NCBI GenBank assembly: GCA_023954475.1 | Contig: JAMLHW010000014.1 | Coordinates: 62,001 to 126,000, forward strand | Length of the DNA: 64,000 bases | Source: Anaerolineae bacterium | GTDB taxonomy: Bacteria > Chloroflexota > Anaerolineae > Promineifilales > Promineifilaceae | Direction of reading: 5' to 3' | In this document: piece after piece, positions 18,226 through 30,822 of the stretch | Numbering within the stretch: the first letter of the stretch is position 1 | How the letters are laid out: every line of letters starts with the position of its first letter | Notes under the pieces: model-generated | Databases searched by the model: none | What the model was told of the DNA's origin: nothing | What the model saw: the letters and a program-made list of their open reading frames with translations, nothing else | Position numbers and translations under genes: made by a program

Positions 18226-20538
18226 TCAATCTTTCAGCCGGTAAGAGACAAAAGCCAGCTTGCGGCTATCAGGCGACCAAGAATTGACGTTCATCGTACC
18301 CTGGCCTCCAAACAGCTTGACGACTGTTTTCGAGACTCCCCCGGTAGCCGGGACGATACGAATCTCAATATCGCGATTCGGTGGATGATCGCCGGGTGCC
18401 ACATCGTCCTTGCCGTAGGCGATGTAGGCAACCCATATGCCGTCCGGCGAGACGTGTGGAAACCAGCAGTTGGCATCTTCCTTGACGATGTGGGTGGGGT
18501 GCGCACCATCAGCTTGCATGCGCCAAATCTGCATTAAGCCGCTGCGCGCGGAGTTGAACCAGATATGCTGGCCGGATGGTGCATATTCCGGGCCGTCGTC
18601 CAGCTCCGGCTCGTTCGTTAGCTGCGTTTCGGGGCCACCGTTGACCGAAATCGCGTAAATGTCATACTGTCCACCGCGTTCACCACAGTAGACCAGCCGT
18701 GTGCCGTCCGGCGACCAGCCGTGCAGATAGCTGGGGCCGTTATCTGTAACTAGCGTGGGCGTACCGCCGGCGACCGGCAACATGTAAATGCGTGAGGTGA
18801 CGTCTTCGTTGGTGAAGTGGCTGATGGCAAGCCGGCTGTTGTCCGGTGAGAGCAGGTGGTCATTGGTACAGTCGACAGCAAAATCGGTTTCGAGTCGGCC
18901 GATTTCACCGGTCGCCACTTCGTAGGTGTACAGTAACCCCCGGCTATCATAGACTAGACAGCGGCCGTCTTTCGTCCAGTTCGGTGCTGAAATAACGGTA
19001 TCGAATTCCCGGAGAACAGTTCTCTCCCCCGTATCTACGTCCACCGTTTCCAGGATGCTAAAGGTGTCGCGTTCTGCCAGCCATTTTCGCAGCGTATCGA
19101 TATCGGTGGGAAAGGGCAACCTGCTCGGTACGGCTTTGTCAACAACTTCATCTTCCACTGAGATTTGGGGAATGGTCGCAATCAGCAATGTTGAGATAGT
19201 CATCGCGAGCGCGCCCGTGAGGAAAACGAGATTCAAACCGCTTTCGAGGTCTGGGGCACTGCTTTGTGCCAGACCGAGAATGGCAGGAGCGACGGCGATT
19301 CCTATCATCTGGAAGAAAAAGATTGCGCCTACCGCCACACCGAGCAAACGCCTGGGAACCGCAAATTGCGCCACCAGTGTGTTGACCGTGGGAATAACCC
19401 CCAGGCCAAACCCGGCCACCGAGGTAATGAGCACAAAGAGCCAAATCGGTGTGGCGGCACTGAAGCGCCACATGGCAAACAGCGATAATGTCACGATCGG
19501 GTAGCCGATCAGGTACATCCATTTGTACCGTTTGGTTTTGGCGATTAAGAAACCGGCCGGAATACCCATGAAGGCGACGATGACCGTGTAGGGCGTCAAC
19601 ATCGTCCCGCTGACCGCCGGGCTGATACCCATCACATCCTGCACAAAGATCGGTGAATAGGCTACGATCCCCAATACGCCAAAGAATGACAGCATACCGG
19701 TGATTGCAGCAGTCATAAACGTGCGATTGAAGAGCACCTGTGGGTCGAGGATCGACGCTTCTGCGCGTTTCTCGATCTGGACGAAGATTGCCCAGGCGAT
19801 GGCGGACGCGATCAACAGCAGGCCACCGACCGCAGTCTGACCCGGCACACCCACCTGTGAAAAGCCAGTGATGAGTGTCGTCGTAGCAACCGCCATCACG
19901 AAAGCACCGAGCCAATCAATATGAGGCTTGGTATGCTGGACATGTTTGGGCAAGGCAAAGGCGATCAGGATGCCTGCCACTAACATCAGCGGAATGGTAC
20001 CCCAATAGAGGCCGCGCCAGCCGAACACACTTTCAGCAACTATTCCACCCAACACCGGGCCGATCAGTGCCGCAACGCCGGCGGGCAAACTGAGCAGCCC
20101 AGTCCATTTTGCACGCTCCGACGGTTCAAAGAGATCACCAATGGCGGCAAAACAGAACGGAATGATCGGAAAATGCCCGATGCTCATAAACGTGGTCGCC
20201 ACCACCAAGAAAAGCATGGAGTTGCTTTGAGTGGTCAGGCCCAACCCCAGTATAAATATTGCAATGCAGAGCAGTAGAATGGCGCGTCGGCCGTAGATGT
20301 CCGAAAGCTTGCCGAAGAGTAGCGTGGAGATCGAGCCGCTGAGGGCGGGCAAGGCAATCAGCCAGGCGAAGAGCAACATACCGTCGAACTCCGCGATCAT
20401 CGCCGGTTGGGCAATATTTCTGGCGTTGATAAACAGAAACCCAACAAATTGCGTGACGAAGATGGCCGTCACGCCAAATGCTATTTTGCGTTTCGTTGCC
20501 AAATCTTGTTGGATTGGTAGTACTGTTGCCTGCGCCAT
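18226..20538 (-). CDS. MFS (DHA2-like) transporter fused to a TolB-like beta-propeller
   Basis: A 770-residue uninterrupted frame. Residues about 15-470 form a major facilitator with 14 hydrophobic segments and the family motif GKLSDIYGRRA after helix 2, like DHA2/EmrB drug:proton antiporters. Residues about 490-770 form a TolB-type propeller. Six blades are marked by NWTKDGRCLVY, LLSPDNSRLAI, GWSPDGTRLVY, EYAPSGQHIWF, HVSPDGIWVAY and SWSPDSRKLAF. The propeller half closely resembles stand-alone soluble TolB-family proteins I know, so this is a fusion. With 14 helices the propeller would be cytoplasmic. It is the last gene of the GH3/aldo-keto reductase operon, and it carries only one TCGGCCGA copy. 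Confidence 0.85.
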   Translation of the reverse strand: MAQATVLPIQQDLATKRKIAFGVTAIFVTQFVGFLFINARNIAQPAMIAEFDGMLLFAWLIALPALSGSISTLLFGKLSDIYGRRAILLLCIAIFILGLGLTTQSNSMLFLVVATTFMSIGHFPIIPFCFAAIGDLFEPSERAKWTGLLSLPAGVAALIGPVLGGIVAESVFGWRGLYWGTIPLMLVAGILIAFALPKHVQHTKPHIDWLGAFVMAVATTTLITGFSQVGVPGQTAVGGLLLIASAIAWAIFVQIEKRAEASILDPQVLFNRTFMTAAITGMLSFFGVLGIVAYSPIFVQDVMGISPAVSGTMLTPYTVIVAFMGIPAGFLIAKTKRYKWMYLIGYPIVTLSLFAMWRFSAATPIWLFVLITSVAGFGLGVIPTVNTLVAQFAVPRRLLGVAVGAIFFFQMIGIAVAPAILGLAQSSAPDLESGLNLVFLTGALAMTISTLLIATIPQISVEDEVVDKAVPSRLPFPTDIDTLRKWLAERDTFSILETVDVDTGERTVLREFDTVISAPNWTKDGRCLVYDSRGLLYTYEVATGEIGRLETDFAVDCTNDHLLSPDNSRLAISHFTNEDVTSRIYMLPVAGGTPTLVTDNGPSYLHGWSPDGTRLVYCGERGGQYDIYAISVNGGPETQLTNEPELDDGPEYAPSGQHIWFNSARSGLMQIWRMQADGAHPTHIVKEDANCWFPHVSPDGIWVAYIAYGKDDVAPGDHPPNRDIEIRIVPATGGVSKTVVKLFGGQGTMNVNSWSPDSRKLAFVSYRLKD

Positions 20539-20578
20539 TGTAGCCCTCAGTCGTCAATAATCCATTCTATGCTCATTT

Positions 20579-21574
20579 CTAGCCGCCATACGGAATCAAT
20601 CCGACGATGGGATGCGGCACGTAAGGCTCTTCCAGATAGGCGACATCTTCTACTGTTAACTGCACTTTGATAGCTGCAACAGCACTCTCCAGATGGGGGA
20701 GTCTGGTGGCACCGATGACAGGGGCGACGACCGCATCTTTTTGTAGCAGCCACGCCAGCGCGATATGCGCCATCGGCACGTCGTGCTGTTGGGCGATCTC
20801 CACGACGCGCTCGACGATCATTTTGTCAGCGTCGGCGGTGGCGTCGTATTTGCTTCTGGCGATAGGGTCTGTTTCGAGGCGGGTCGTCGTAGCGCTCCAC
20901 GGACGCGCTACCCGGCCCGAAGCCAGTGGACTGTACGGTGTCACGGCAATCCCTTCTTCGCTGCACAACGGGATCATTTCGCGTTCTTCTTCGCGATAGA
21001 GCAGGTTCATATGATTCTGCATTGAGACGAAGCGTGTCCAGCTGTGTTTTTCGGCCGAATACAACGCCTTCTGAAACTGGAATGCATACATCGCCGACGC
21101 GCCAATGTAGCGTGCTTTGCCTGCCTGAACGACATCATGCAACGCCGCCAGCGTTTCTTCAATCGGCGTGTTGTAATCCCAGCGGTGGATGATGTAGAGA
21201 TCGATATAGTCGGTGCCCAGCCGTTGCAGGCTGGCGTCGATTTGCTGCATGATGTGCTTGCGCGACAGACCGCCGCCGTTAGGCCCGGCGTGCATGCGCC
21301 CGTGGACTTTGGTCGCGATAACAACTTCATCGCGGTTGGCGAAATCATGCAACGCACGCCCCAGAATCTCCTCACTGGCACCATACGCGTAGATGTTGGC
21401 CGTATCGAAGAAGTTGACACCCAATTCGAGCGCCCGCTTGACGATGGTGCGGCTGTCTTCTTCGTTGAGCGCCCACTCGTTGTGCACCCACCCTTTGGCC
21501 GTGCCAAAGCTCATCGCTCCCAAGCAAATCGGGGATACATCCAATCCAGTATTGCCAAGTTTTACGTAATCCAT
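20579..21574 (-). CDS. Aldo/keto reductase (YajO-like)
   Basis: A 331-residue NADP(H)-dependent aldo/keto reductase with a TIM barrel. The catalytic tetrad is visible: Asp and Tyr in FFDTANIYAYG, Lys in IATKVHG, and His in YIIHRWDY. The C-terminal WLLQKDAVVAPVIGATRLPH is the cofactor-binding region, and the ending YVPHPIVG is typical of the YajO-like group. GGAG 7 nt before the ATG supports the start. It is one of three aldo/keto reductases from different subfamilies in this operon, 40 nt upstream of the transporter fusion. The substrate is unknown, but a sugar or aglycone aldehyde or ketone is plausible. Confidence 0.9.
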   Translation of the reverse strand: MDYVKLGNTGLDVSPICLGAMSFGTAKGWVHNEWALNEEDSRTIVKRALELGVNFFDTANIYAYGASEEILGRALHDFANRDEVVIATKVHGRMHAGPNGGGLSRKHIMQQIDASLQRLGTDYIDLYIIHRWDYNTPIEETLAALHDVVQAGKARYIGASAMYAFQFQKALYSAEKHSWTRFVSMQNHMNLLYREEEREMIPLCSEEGIAVTPYSPLASGRVARPWSATTTRLETDPIARSKYDATADADKMIVERVVEIAQQHDVPMAHIALAWLLQKDAVVAPVIGATRLPHLESAVAAIKVQLTVEDVAYLEEPYVPHPIVGLIPYGG

Positions 21575-21603
21575 GTCATATCTCCAGCGTAAACGCGCTT
21601 GAA

Positions 21604-21993
21604 CTAGACCGCAGGTGTGCGGGGCACCAACTTGAGCGTCGTCGCGCGAATTTCATATGTTAGCATCGGCTCTACATACTGCGGGTAGTGCCGATACTTA
21701 TGGCGATAAGCGGCGTCAATCTCGTCATTGAGACCGGAGTCAGTTGCCGCAACGAAAGTGACATCTTTCTTGATACCACCGACGCTGATTTGGCCGGTGT
21801 GACTAGTCTGCGCAGCACGGAACCAGGCGCCCTCAAGTCCCCGATAAGAACGCACATACAGACCATCACCGACGCGTACTACCCAAATCGGCACTGGTCT
21901 ACGCAGTGTGCCATCGCGCCGCTGGGGAGCAATGTGCAACTCTTCGGCCGATTCAATCCGGTTCAGTTCATTGTCTGTCCAAGTCGTATTCAT
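21604..21993 (-). CDS. DUF2255 family protein
   Basis: A protein of about 129 residues matching the DUF2255 pattern. It has ELHIAPQRRDGTLRRPVPIW, then VVRVGDGLYVRSYRGLEGAW and a short beta-rich C terminus. Its function is unknown; the fold recalls small split-barrel nitroreductase-like (DUF385-type) proteins, which is only an inference. I start at the ATG at 21993 because AGGG lies 9 nt before it; an in-frame GTG at 21999 is too close to that site. It sits between two aldo/keto reductase genes in the same operon. Confidence 0.8.
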   Translation of the reverse strand: MNTTWTDNELNRIESAEELHIAPQRRDGTLRRPVPIWVVRVGDGLYVRSYRGLEGAWFRAAQTSHTGQISVGGIKKDVTFVAATDSGLNDEIDAAYRHKYRHYPQYVEPMLTYEIRATTLKLVPRTPAV

Positions 21994-22011
21994 GGTCACT
22001 TTCCCTATTGA

Positions 22012-22878
22012 CTATCCCAGCGTCCCGCCATACACAGGAAATACGCTGGCCGCCCCATAGTTCTCGATTTGTTCCACGTTTTTCAGGAACGTCATGTCTT
22101 CGTCTGAGATGACAAAATCGACGGCGGCATTGGAGCGCATATGGGCCGGATTGGCCGTCTTGGGCAACGGGAGCAGACCCATCTGCAACACATAACGAAT
22201 GCCCAACTGCGGAACCGTCACGCCATAGCGTTCAGCGATCGCGCGTACTGCCTGATTCTTCAACAGTTCGCCGTGGGCGATTGGAGAGTACGCTTCCACC
22301 AGGATGCCGTTGGCCTGCGAATAATCAATCAGCGCATGCGGTGTATTGCTGATATGCGCCAGAATCTGGTTAACCATCGGTTTGATGCGGCAAGCTGCCA
22401 GAATGTTATCGAGATCGGCCTGCTCGAAGTTTGAAAGACCAATTGCGCGCAATTTGCCGGCGTCATAAGCATCCTCAAGCGCCCGCCACGCTTCCCGATT
22501 GCCTGCAAAATAGCGATCGGCTACACCGAATTGCATCCACGGTTGCGGGCTGTGGATAATCATCATGTCAATGTAGTCAAGACCGAGCGTCTTGAGTGAT
22601 TGATCAATTGATGCAACCGCTTCTGCATAGGACTTCACTTCGGCGGCAAGTTTCGTGGTCACGAACATTTCGGCGCGGTCGACACTACTCGTTCTAATGC
22701 CCTCACCAACGCCGCGCTCATTTTGATACGCCTGCGCCGTGTCAATATGGCGGTAGCCAACGTTGGCAGCCTCTCTGACCGCTTGAACGACGTCGGCATC
22801 GCTGATGAACCACGTGCCAAGACCTAGCTTGGGGATTTCTACCCCATTCACCAGTGTAAATGTTTCTTCTAAAATCAT
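22012..22878 (-). CDS. Aldo/keto reductase (2,5-diketo-gluconate reductase-like, AKR5 type)
   Basis: A 288-residue aldo/keto reductase of the short AKR5/DkgA-like group. Evidence includes VNGVEIPKLGLGTW, GYRHIDTAQAYQNE (Asp, Tyr), VTTKLAAE (Lys), MMIIHSPQPW (His) and GLSNFEQADL. The C-terminal LPLPKTANPAHM is the cofactor phosphate-binding segment. AGGA 9 nt upstream supports the ATG at 22878. It belongs to a different subfamily from its two operon partners, so the three are not recent duplicates. Confidence 0.9.
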   Translation of the reverse strand: MILEETFTLVNGVEIPKLGLGTWFISDADVVQAVREAANVGYRHIDTAQAYQNERGVGEGIRTSSVDRAEMFVTTKLAAEVKSYAEAVASIDQSLKTLGLDYIDMMIIHSPQPWMQFGVADRYFAGNREAWRALEDAYDAGKLRAIGLSNFEQADLDNILAACRIKPMVNQILAHISNTPHALIDYSQANGILVEAYSPIAHGELLKNQAVRAIAERYGVTVPQLGIRYVLQMGLLPLPKTANPAHMRSNAAVDFVISDEDMTFLKNVEQIENYGAASVFPVYGGTLG

Positions 22879-22905
22879 GATCTTTTTCCTCGAATCGATT
22901 TGATC

Positions 22906-23301
22906 CTATCCTTGATATTGCTCGTTGGTGACGTGCTCCAACCATTCGACAGGCGAGCCGTCGTGATATTCCTGAACAGCGATGTGGGTCATGGCCGTGG
23001 TCGGCGCTGCACCGTGCCAATGCTTTTCGCCGGGGGCGAATTGAACGACATCGCCGGGTTTGACTTCCCGGATCGGCCCGCCCCAACTCTGCACCCGGCC
23101 ACAGCCGGCGGTGATGATCAACGTCTGACCGAGCGGATGCGTGTGCCACGTGGTGCGCGCACCCGGCTCGAAGGTGACACTGGCGCCACCCACGCGGGCG
23201 GGGTCGGTGGGGTTGAATAGTGGGTCTATCCGTACTTTGCCGGTAAACCAGTCTGACGGCCCTTCGGCCGAAGCTTGTGTTCCATTAAGTGTGATGTTCA
23301 T
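22906..23301 (-). CDS. Single-domain cupin protein
   Basis: A 131-residue one-domain cupin. The metal site is clear: [19 protein letters not shown] gives two His and a Gln, and GEKHWHG supplies the later His. The arrangement WHTHPLGQ...GEKHWHGA is shared with small manganese cupins such as hydroxynitrile-lyase-like proteins and carboxymuconolactone-associated cupins, so a lyase or isomerase role is possible but unproven. GGAG 8 nt before the ATG supports the start. It lies between two aldo/keto reductases in the operon. Confidence 0.85.
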   Translation of the reverse strand: MNITLNGTQASAEGPSDWFTGKVRIDPLFNPTDPARVGGASVTFEPGARTTWHTHPLGQTLIITAGCGRVQSWGGPIREVKPGDVVQFAPGEKHWHGAAPTTAMTHIAVQEYHDGSPVEWLEHVTNEQYQG

Positions 23302-23328
23302 TTTCTTTTCTCCTACAATTAGGCGAAC

Positions 23329-26623
<3,295 letters not shown>

Positions 26624-26800
26624 GGTTTTTATGCCTCAGGTAGTTTTGTTAAGTTTACTTGTACTCTGTCCGTGCCTCTTGCGGAATCCGTACAGTACAT
26701 CAATAAGGTAACATGAACGCTGCACTGTGGGTATCGGGAGAGCGGATGATTTTACGGTAGACACAACCCACAGAAACGTGATTTCCAGTACAAAAAGATG

Positions 26801-26806
26801 TATAAT
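26801..26806 (+). promoter_or_regulatory. Probable -10 box of the MalT/LuxR-type regulator gene
   Basis: A perfect TATAAT at 26801-26806. No good -35 is visible 16-18 nt upstream, which fits an activator-dependent promoter. Transcription would begin near 26813, just at the 5' arm of the hairpin at 26815-26859. Confidence 0.5.
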
Positions 26807-26814
26807 CAAACTAC

Positions 26815-26859
26815 AAAAGTTACCCAAGAGGGTTAGGCATGGTGTTTTGGGTAACTTTT
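26815..26859 (+). promoter_or_regulatory. 13-bp leader hairpin followed by T-run (attenuator- or terminator-like)
   Basis: AAAAGTTACCCAA (26815-26827) is perfectly complementary to TTGGGTAACTTTT (26847-26859), with a 19-nt loop and five T at the 3' side. It lies between the TATAAT box and the Shine-Dalgarno (GGAG) of the regulator, so it would form at the very 5' end of the mRNA. It may terminate or protect the transcript, or act as a dyad operator. Confidence 0.6.
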
Positions 26860-26873
26860 TGGAGCAAAAGCAC

Positions 26874-29846
26874 ATGGCAAAGGCCAAAAAACCGTTCGTG
26901 GAAGCAGGCGTGTTGCACGTACCGACCGGGAAGGCGATCGATCTGCAAACGGGCCAATGGCACACCTGGCTGACCCGCAACAGTCGGTTCACGTTCATCG
27001 GGGACGCGGGGCATTTCGGTGCGCGGAAGGAAGGCCGAGGAGGAGGCGACTACTGGTATGCGTATCGCCGTCGCGACGGTAAATTGCGCAAGTCGTATCT
27101 GGGGAAATCGGCCGAATTAAATCTGGACGTTCTTGAAGAAGCTGCTGTCGCTCTCGCCGGTAAAGATTCTGGCATCTCGTTCTCCCTCCCGCCCCAAACG
27201 GCTGAGCGTAGCAGCACAGAGCCGTTGGCCGCAGCACCCGCCTCCTTCGCGGCGCAAGCCAAAATTCGCCCCACGACACCGCCGCCCAAGCTGGTCACAC
27301 GCACCCGCCTGACCAAACAACTAAATACGCCCATCACACTCATTTCCGCGCCCGGCGGCTACGGCAAAAGCACGCTGCTCGCCGCCTGGCAGCAGACATG
27401 CGCCATGCCGGTAGCGTGGGCCGCACTCGACGCCGACGACGACCGTCTGCTGCGCTTCTGGTCGACAGTAGTCATGGCGCTGCAAGTCGTTTTTCCGACG
27501 CTGGACGAGACGCTACTGCCTGTTTTACAGCGCCAAATGGTTGTGGATTCGGCCGAAATCACCGCTCACATAACGAGCGCACTATCAACGTCCGGTCGCG
27601 TTGCGCTGGTGCTGGACAACTTCCACCACATTCAGCAGCCCAACATTCTGGCTTCCCTCCAAGAGTGGCTCACTAGGCTGCCGGACGGGTTACAACTGAT
27701 CATCGCCGGGCGCACGCGGCCGCTTCTGGCACTGGGTCGACTGCGTGCACAGGGGCTGTTGACCGAGTTGGAGCAGGACGATTTGCGCTTCACGTCGGCC
27801 GAGGGCATCGATTTCTTGCAGCAACACCTGACCGAGCAAACAGTGACCGACAGTGAGTTGGAGCGATTGGCCCAGCGCACCGGCGGCTGGGCGGCGGGTC
27901 TCAAGCTGGCGGCGCTGGCGCTCAACAAACATCCCGATCCGCACCAATTCAGCGACTCATTCAGCGGCGCGCATCTGTACGTACGCGACTATTTTCTGGA
28001 AACGGCACTGCAGCAGCAACCTGAAGCGGTACAGACGTTTCTGCTGCAAACGTCTATTTTGCAGCAGCTTACAGGCGCGCTGTGCGATGCAGTGACGGGG
28101 CGCAACGACGGGGAACACATGCTGGCACAATTGTGGCAGGCAAACATTTTTCTCAGCCGTGCGGAAGATCGGTCATGGTACCATTATCACAACCTCTTTG
28201 CCGAGATGTTGTGCAATCAGTTGCAGCAGCAATGGCCTCAGCAAATGGCTGATCTCCACCAAAGAGCTGCTAAGTGGTATCGTGGACAAAACGCATCGGC
28301 CGATGCCGTGCACCATCTGCTGGCCGCCGGGGCTTGGGAAGAGGCAGCCGCCATCATTGAAGAAGTCGCCCTGCACCAACTGGTCGAATATGGCGAAGAT
28401 TCACGCCTGTTACATTGGCTGCGGCAGCTCCCGGAAACGGTTTTTCGCCGTCATAAGGCGCTGTTATCGACCTACTTGCGTTTGGCACGCATGGCGCTAC
28501 CGGCGGCCGAAATCGAACGCGTACTCAGCCGCCTCGAAAGCGAACTGACCACGCTTCCGCACGCTCAACTGACGCAGGAAGAGCGCGATGTTCTTGCCGA
28601 ATTGCGCGCCATTCGACATAACCACGCTACCTCACAGCCCGATGAGAACCGGGAACATACGCGCTGGCAATTGATCGATGACCTGAAAATTATCAAACCG
28701 TACTATTTACTGCGCACGATAGACGAGGAGGAGCAACTTGGAGTGCTTTACAATCTGGCACGTCGGCAGGGCAACCTGTTTGTCGTTCTGCTGGCGGGTG
28801 GCGATTATGCCAATAGAGTGTATTTGCGCGGTCAGTTGCGGGCAAGCGAACAGATCGCCCATCAGGTTTTGCAGCATGCGCTGACACAGCGGGGCAAACT
28901 GCCGGAGCCATCTAGTGTTGCCCTCTACGTTTTGAGCAAAATTAGCCTTGAGCGCAATGAACTGCACCAAGCTCGCCAACTGCTGCAGCAAGCGATCGAT
29001 GTCGATCCCAACCCGACCAGTTCCAACATGCGTATAACGCTTGCTATTGCTGACGCCAGGCTGCAAGCGGCGGCAGGCGATCACGAGGCGGCGCAGGCTA
29101 CGCTGCAGGCAGCCCGCACATTGCAGTCCCAACATCCGTCGCCAGCCTGGCGTGACGCCGATCTGGCAGCTTACGAAGCGTTGTTCTGCCTGCCGACTGA
29201 AGAATGGGAGAGGGTCGAGCGTCTGCTGGACGAGGCGGGCGATGCAGGGCACTCGCTGGCGCAGCGGGTGCGGGCGGAGATGTGGTTGCGACGTGGGCAG
29301 CCGGATTCGGCCGAATCTCTCTTGAGCATCCTTCTCGAATCCGGAATACCCTTCGAACCGCAACTGGAGGTGCGCGTGCTCTTGGCTTCGACGTTGTACG
29401 CCCGACACAAACTCAATCAGGCACAGCAGGTGCTTAGCGAAGCGCTGCGCCAGGCGCTGCCCGAGCGCTTCATTCGGCCGTTTATCGATCACGCTCCACG
29501 CCTGCTGCCCTTATTCGCCCTGCTCCAACACACCGACACGCTCCCTGCCAAAGCACAGCCGCTAATCGCTGCACTGCTACAAGCGGCAGGTCAACCTGTC
29601 GGCAGGCTGGCCGACCTACTGCCCAGACCAACGCTCGACTCCATGGCTGTGGCATCGTCGATTACAGAACGGGAGTTGGAGGTGTTGTGTCTGGTAAGAG
29701 ACGGATGCGCTAATCAGGAAATCGGCCGAAGGCTGGTCATCGCGCCAGGCACGGTCAAAACCCATCTCGCCAACATCTACCGCAAATTGGATGTTCATAA
29801 TCGGACACAGGCCGTTGCCGTTGCGCATTCGCTCAGACTATTTTGA
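26874..29846 (+). CDS. MalT-like LuxR-family transcriptional regulator (STAND ATPase)
   Basis: A 990-residue regulator. Residues 1-85 form a basic domain ending in YWYAYRRRDGKLRKSYLGKS, which I associate with large LuxR-type regulators of Chloroflexota. A STAND NTPase follows with Walker A SAPGGYGKSTLL (about residue 155) and Walker B VALVLDNFHHI. A long helical TPR-like region (about 450-900) probably senses an inducer. The C terminus is a LuxR helix-turn-helix: ITERELEVLCLV ... GTVKTHLANIYRKLDV. The ATG at 26874 has GGAG 9 nt upstream; the open frame to 26727 crosses the promoter and is not used. It diverges from the GH3/aldo-keto reductase operon, its likely target. Confidence 0.92.
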   Translation: MAKAKKPFVEAGVLHVPTGKAIDLQTGQWHTWLTRNSRFTFIGDAGHFGARKEGRGGGDYWYAYRRRDGKLRKSYLGKSAELNLDVLEEAAVALAGKDSGISFSLPPQTAERSSTEPLAAAPASFAAQAKIRPTTPPPKLVTRTRLTKQLNTPITLISAPGGYGKSTLLAAWQQTCAMPVAWAALDADDDRLLRFWSTVVMALQVVFPTLDETLLPVLQRQMVVDSAEITAHITSALSTSGRVALVLDNFHHIQQPNILASLQEWLTRLPDGLQLIIAGRTRPLLALGRLRAQGLLTELEQDDLRFTSAEGIDFLQQHLTEQTVTDSELERLAQRTGGWAAGLKLAALALNKHPDPHQFSDSFSGAHLYVRDYFLETALQQQPEAVQTFLLQTSILQQLTGALCDAVTGRNDGEHMLAQLWQANIFLSRAEDRSWYHYHNLFAEMLCNQLQQQWPQQMADLHQRAAKWYRGQNASADAVHHLLAAGAWEEAAAIIEEVALHQLVEYGEDSRLLHWLRQLPETVFRRHKALLSTYLRLARMALPAAEIERVLSRLESELTTLPHAQLTQEERDVLAELRAIRHNHATSQPDENREHTRWQLIDDLKIIKPYYLLRTIDEEEQLGVLYNLARRQGNLFVVLLAGGDYANRVYLRGQLRASEQIAHQVLQHALTQRGKLPEPSSVALYVLSKISLERNELHQARQLLQQAIDVDPNPTSSNMRITLAIADARLQAAAGDHEAAQATLQAARTLQSQHPSPAWRDADLAAYEALFCLPTEEWERVERLLDEAGDAGHSLAQRVRAEMWLRRGQPDSAESLLSILLESGIPFEPQLEVRVLLASTLYARHKLNQAQQVLSEALRQALPERFIRPFIDHAPRLLPLFALLQHTDTLPAKAQPLIAALLQAAGQPVGRLADLLPRPTLDSMAVASSITERELEVLCLVRDGCANQEIGRRLVIAPGTVKTHLANIYRKLDVHNRTQAVAVAHSLRLF

Positions 29847-29984
29847 CTGCGTCAAGCGCTAAAGCCTCTGTTATATATTGGAGTCAGTCCGGCTCGACGT
29901 TGCTCATATGCAACATCAGCTATAATCTGACCGTGGACGCATGAAACTGCAAAGCATATTGCAAAGGCCATCACTGGTGGCTCA

Positions 29985-30797
29985 ATGGTTGACAAAGGGC
30001 AGCAGAGGCTTATTTTGACCGTCATCAACACGACAACGATTGCGTTGACCGTCATTGGCAACGGCGATCATTTGCTGCACACAGCACAACGACTGCGCAA
30101 CCTGGCAAAATGGCTGCGACCGCTGTTATTTGTCACCGTCGCCGTTGCCATAGTGGGCTGGCTGTTCATTATCATCACGGCACTGCGCGAAGCGGTGTTC
30201 GCAATCGATCTGCCGTTCACGTTGCTTGCGCTGCTGACGCTGTCAGCGCTGGCACTACCGTGGCTGATCGAGCAGGCGCGCAGCGATGCCGATGCCTTTG
30301 AACGCGGCTATGCCGGCGAACAACGCACGGGCGACTTCTTTGCCACGCACTTAAACGGCGACTGGACATTGCTGCGATCGGTAACGCTGCCCGGACAAAT
30401 CGGCGATATCGACGCGGTACTAGCCGGACCAACAGGCGTTTTTTGTCTGGAAATCAAAGCATATGGTGGCTTTGTCAGCAATCAAGGGGAGACGTGGTCA
30501 CGACGCGTGGGCGATGACAGTTGGCAGGCAATTCGGCCGAATCCAACCGAACAACTGGAAACGCATCACGCCGATCTGACACGCTTCCTGCACCGACACG
30601 ACATGGCGATTGAGCTACAGCCACGCCTGGTCTACGCCGGAGACGGTGTGGCGCTGGTCGAGAATCCGGCCCTACCCGTCTGGGATTTGAATCGCGGCGA
30701 TGAGATCATCGGGGATTTGGTTGCGGCCGATCATCCTGACCCGGCCATCGTCAGCGCAACTATCGACCTGCTGCATCGCCATGTACGCCAACCATAA
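29985..30797 (+). CDS. Membrane protein with NERD (nuclease-related) domain
   Basis: A 270-residue protein with two hydrophobic helices (about 45-65 and 75-95) followed by a cytoplasmic NERD domain (about 105-220). The nuclease-like core is visible as GEQRTGDFFATHL, then QIGDIDAVLAGPTGVFCLEIKAYGG, giving the Asp and the E-x-K of restriction-endonuclease-like folds. The substrate and role are unknown. The ATG at 29985 has no good ribosome site. TATAAT at 29921-29926 may be its -10. The M28 peptidase gene begins 25 nt after its stop. Confidence 0.8.
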   Translation: MVDKGQQRLILTVINTTTIALTVIGNGDHLLHTAQRLRNLAKWLRPLLFVTVAVAIVGWLFIIITALREAVFAIDLPFTLLALLTLSALALPWLIEQARSDADAFERGYAGEQRTGDFFATHLNGDWTLLRSVTLPGQIGDIDAVLAGPTGVFCLEIKAYGGFVSNQGETWSRRVGDDSWQAIRPNPTEQLETHHADLTRFLHRHDMAIELQPRLVYAGDGVALVENPALPVWDLNRGDEIIGDLVAADHPDPAIVSATIDLLHRHVRQP

Positions 30798-30822
30798 GCG
30801 ACACACAAAACAAGAGACTGCT

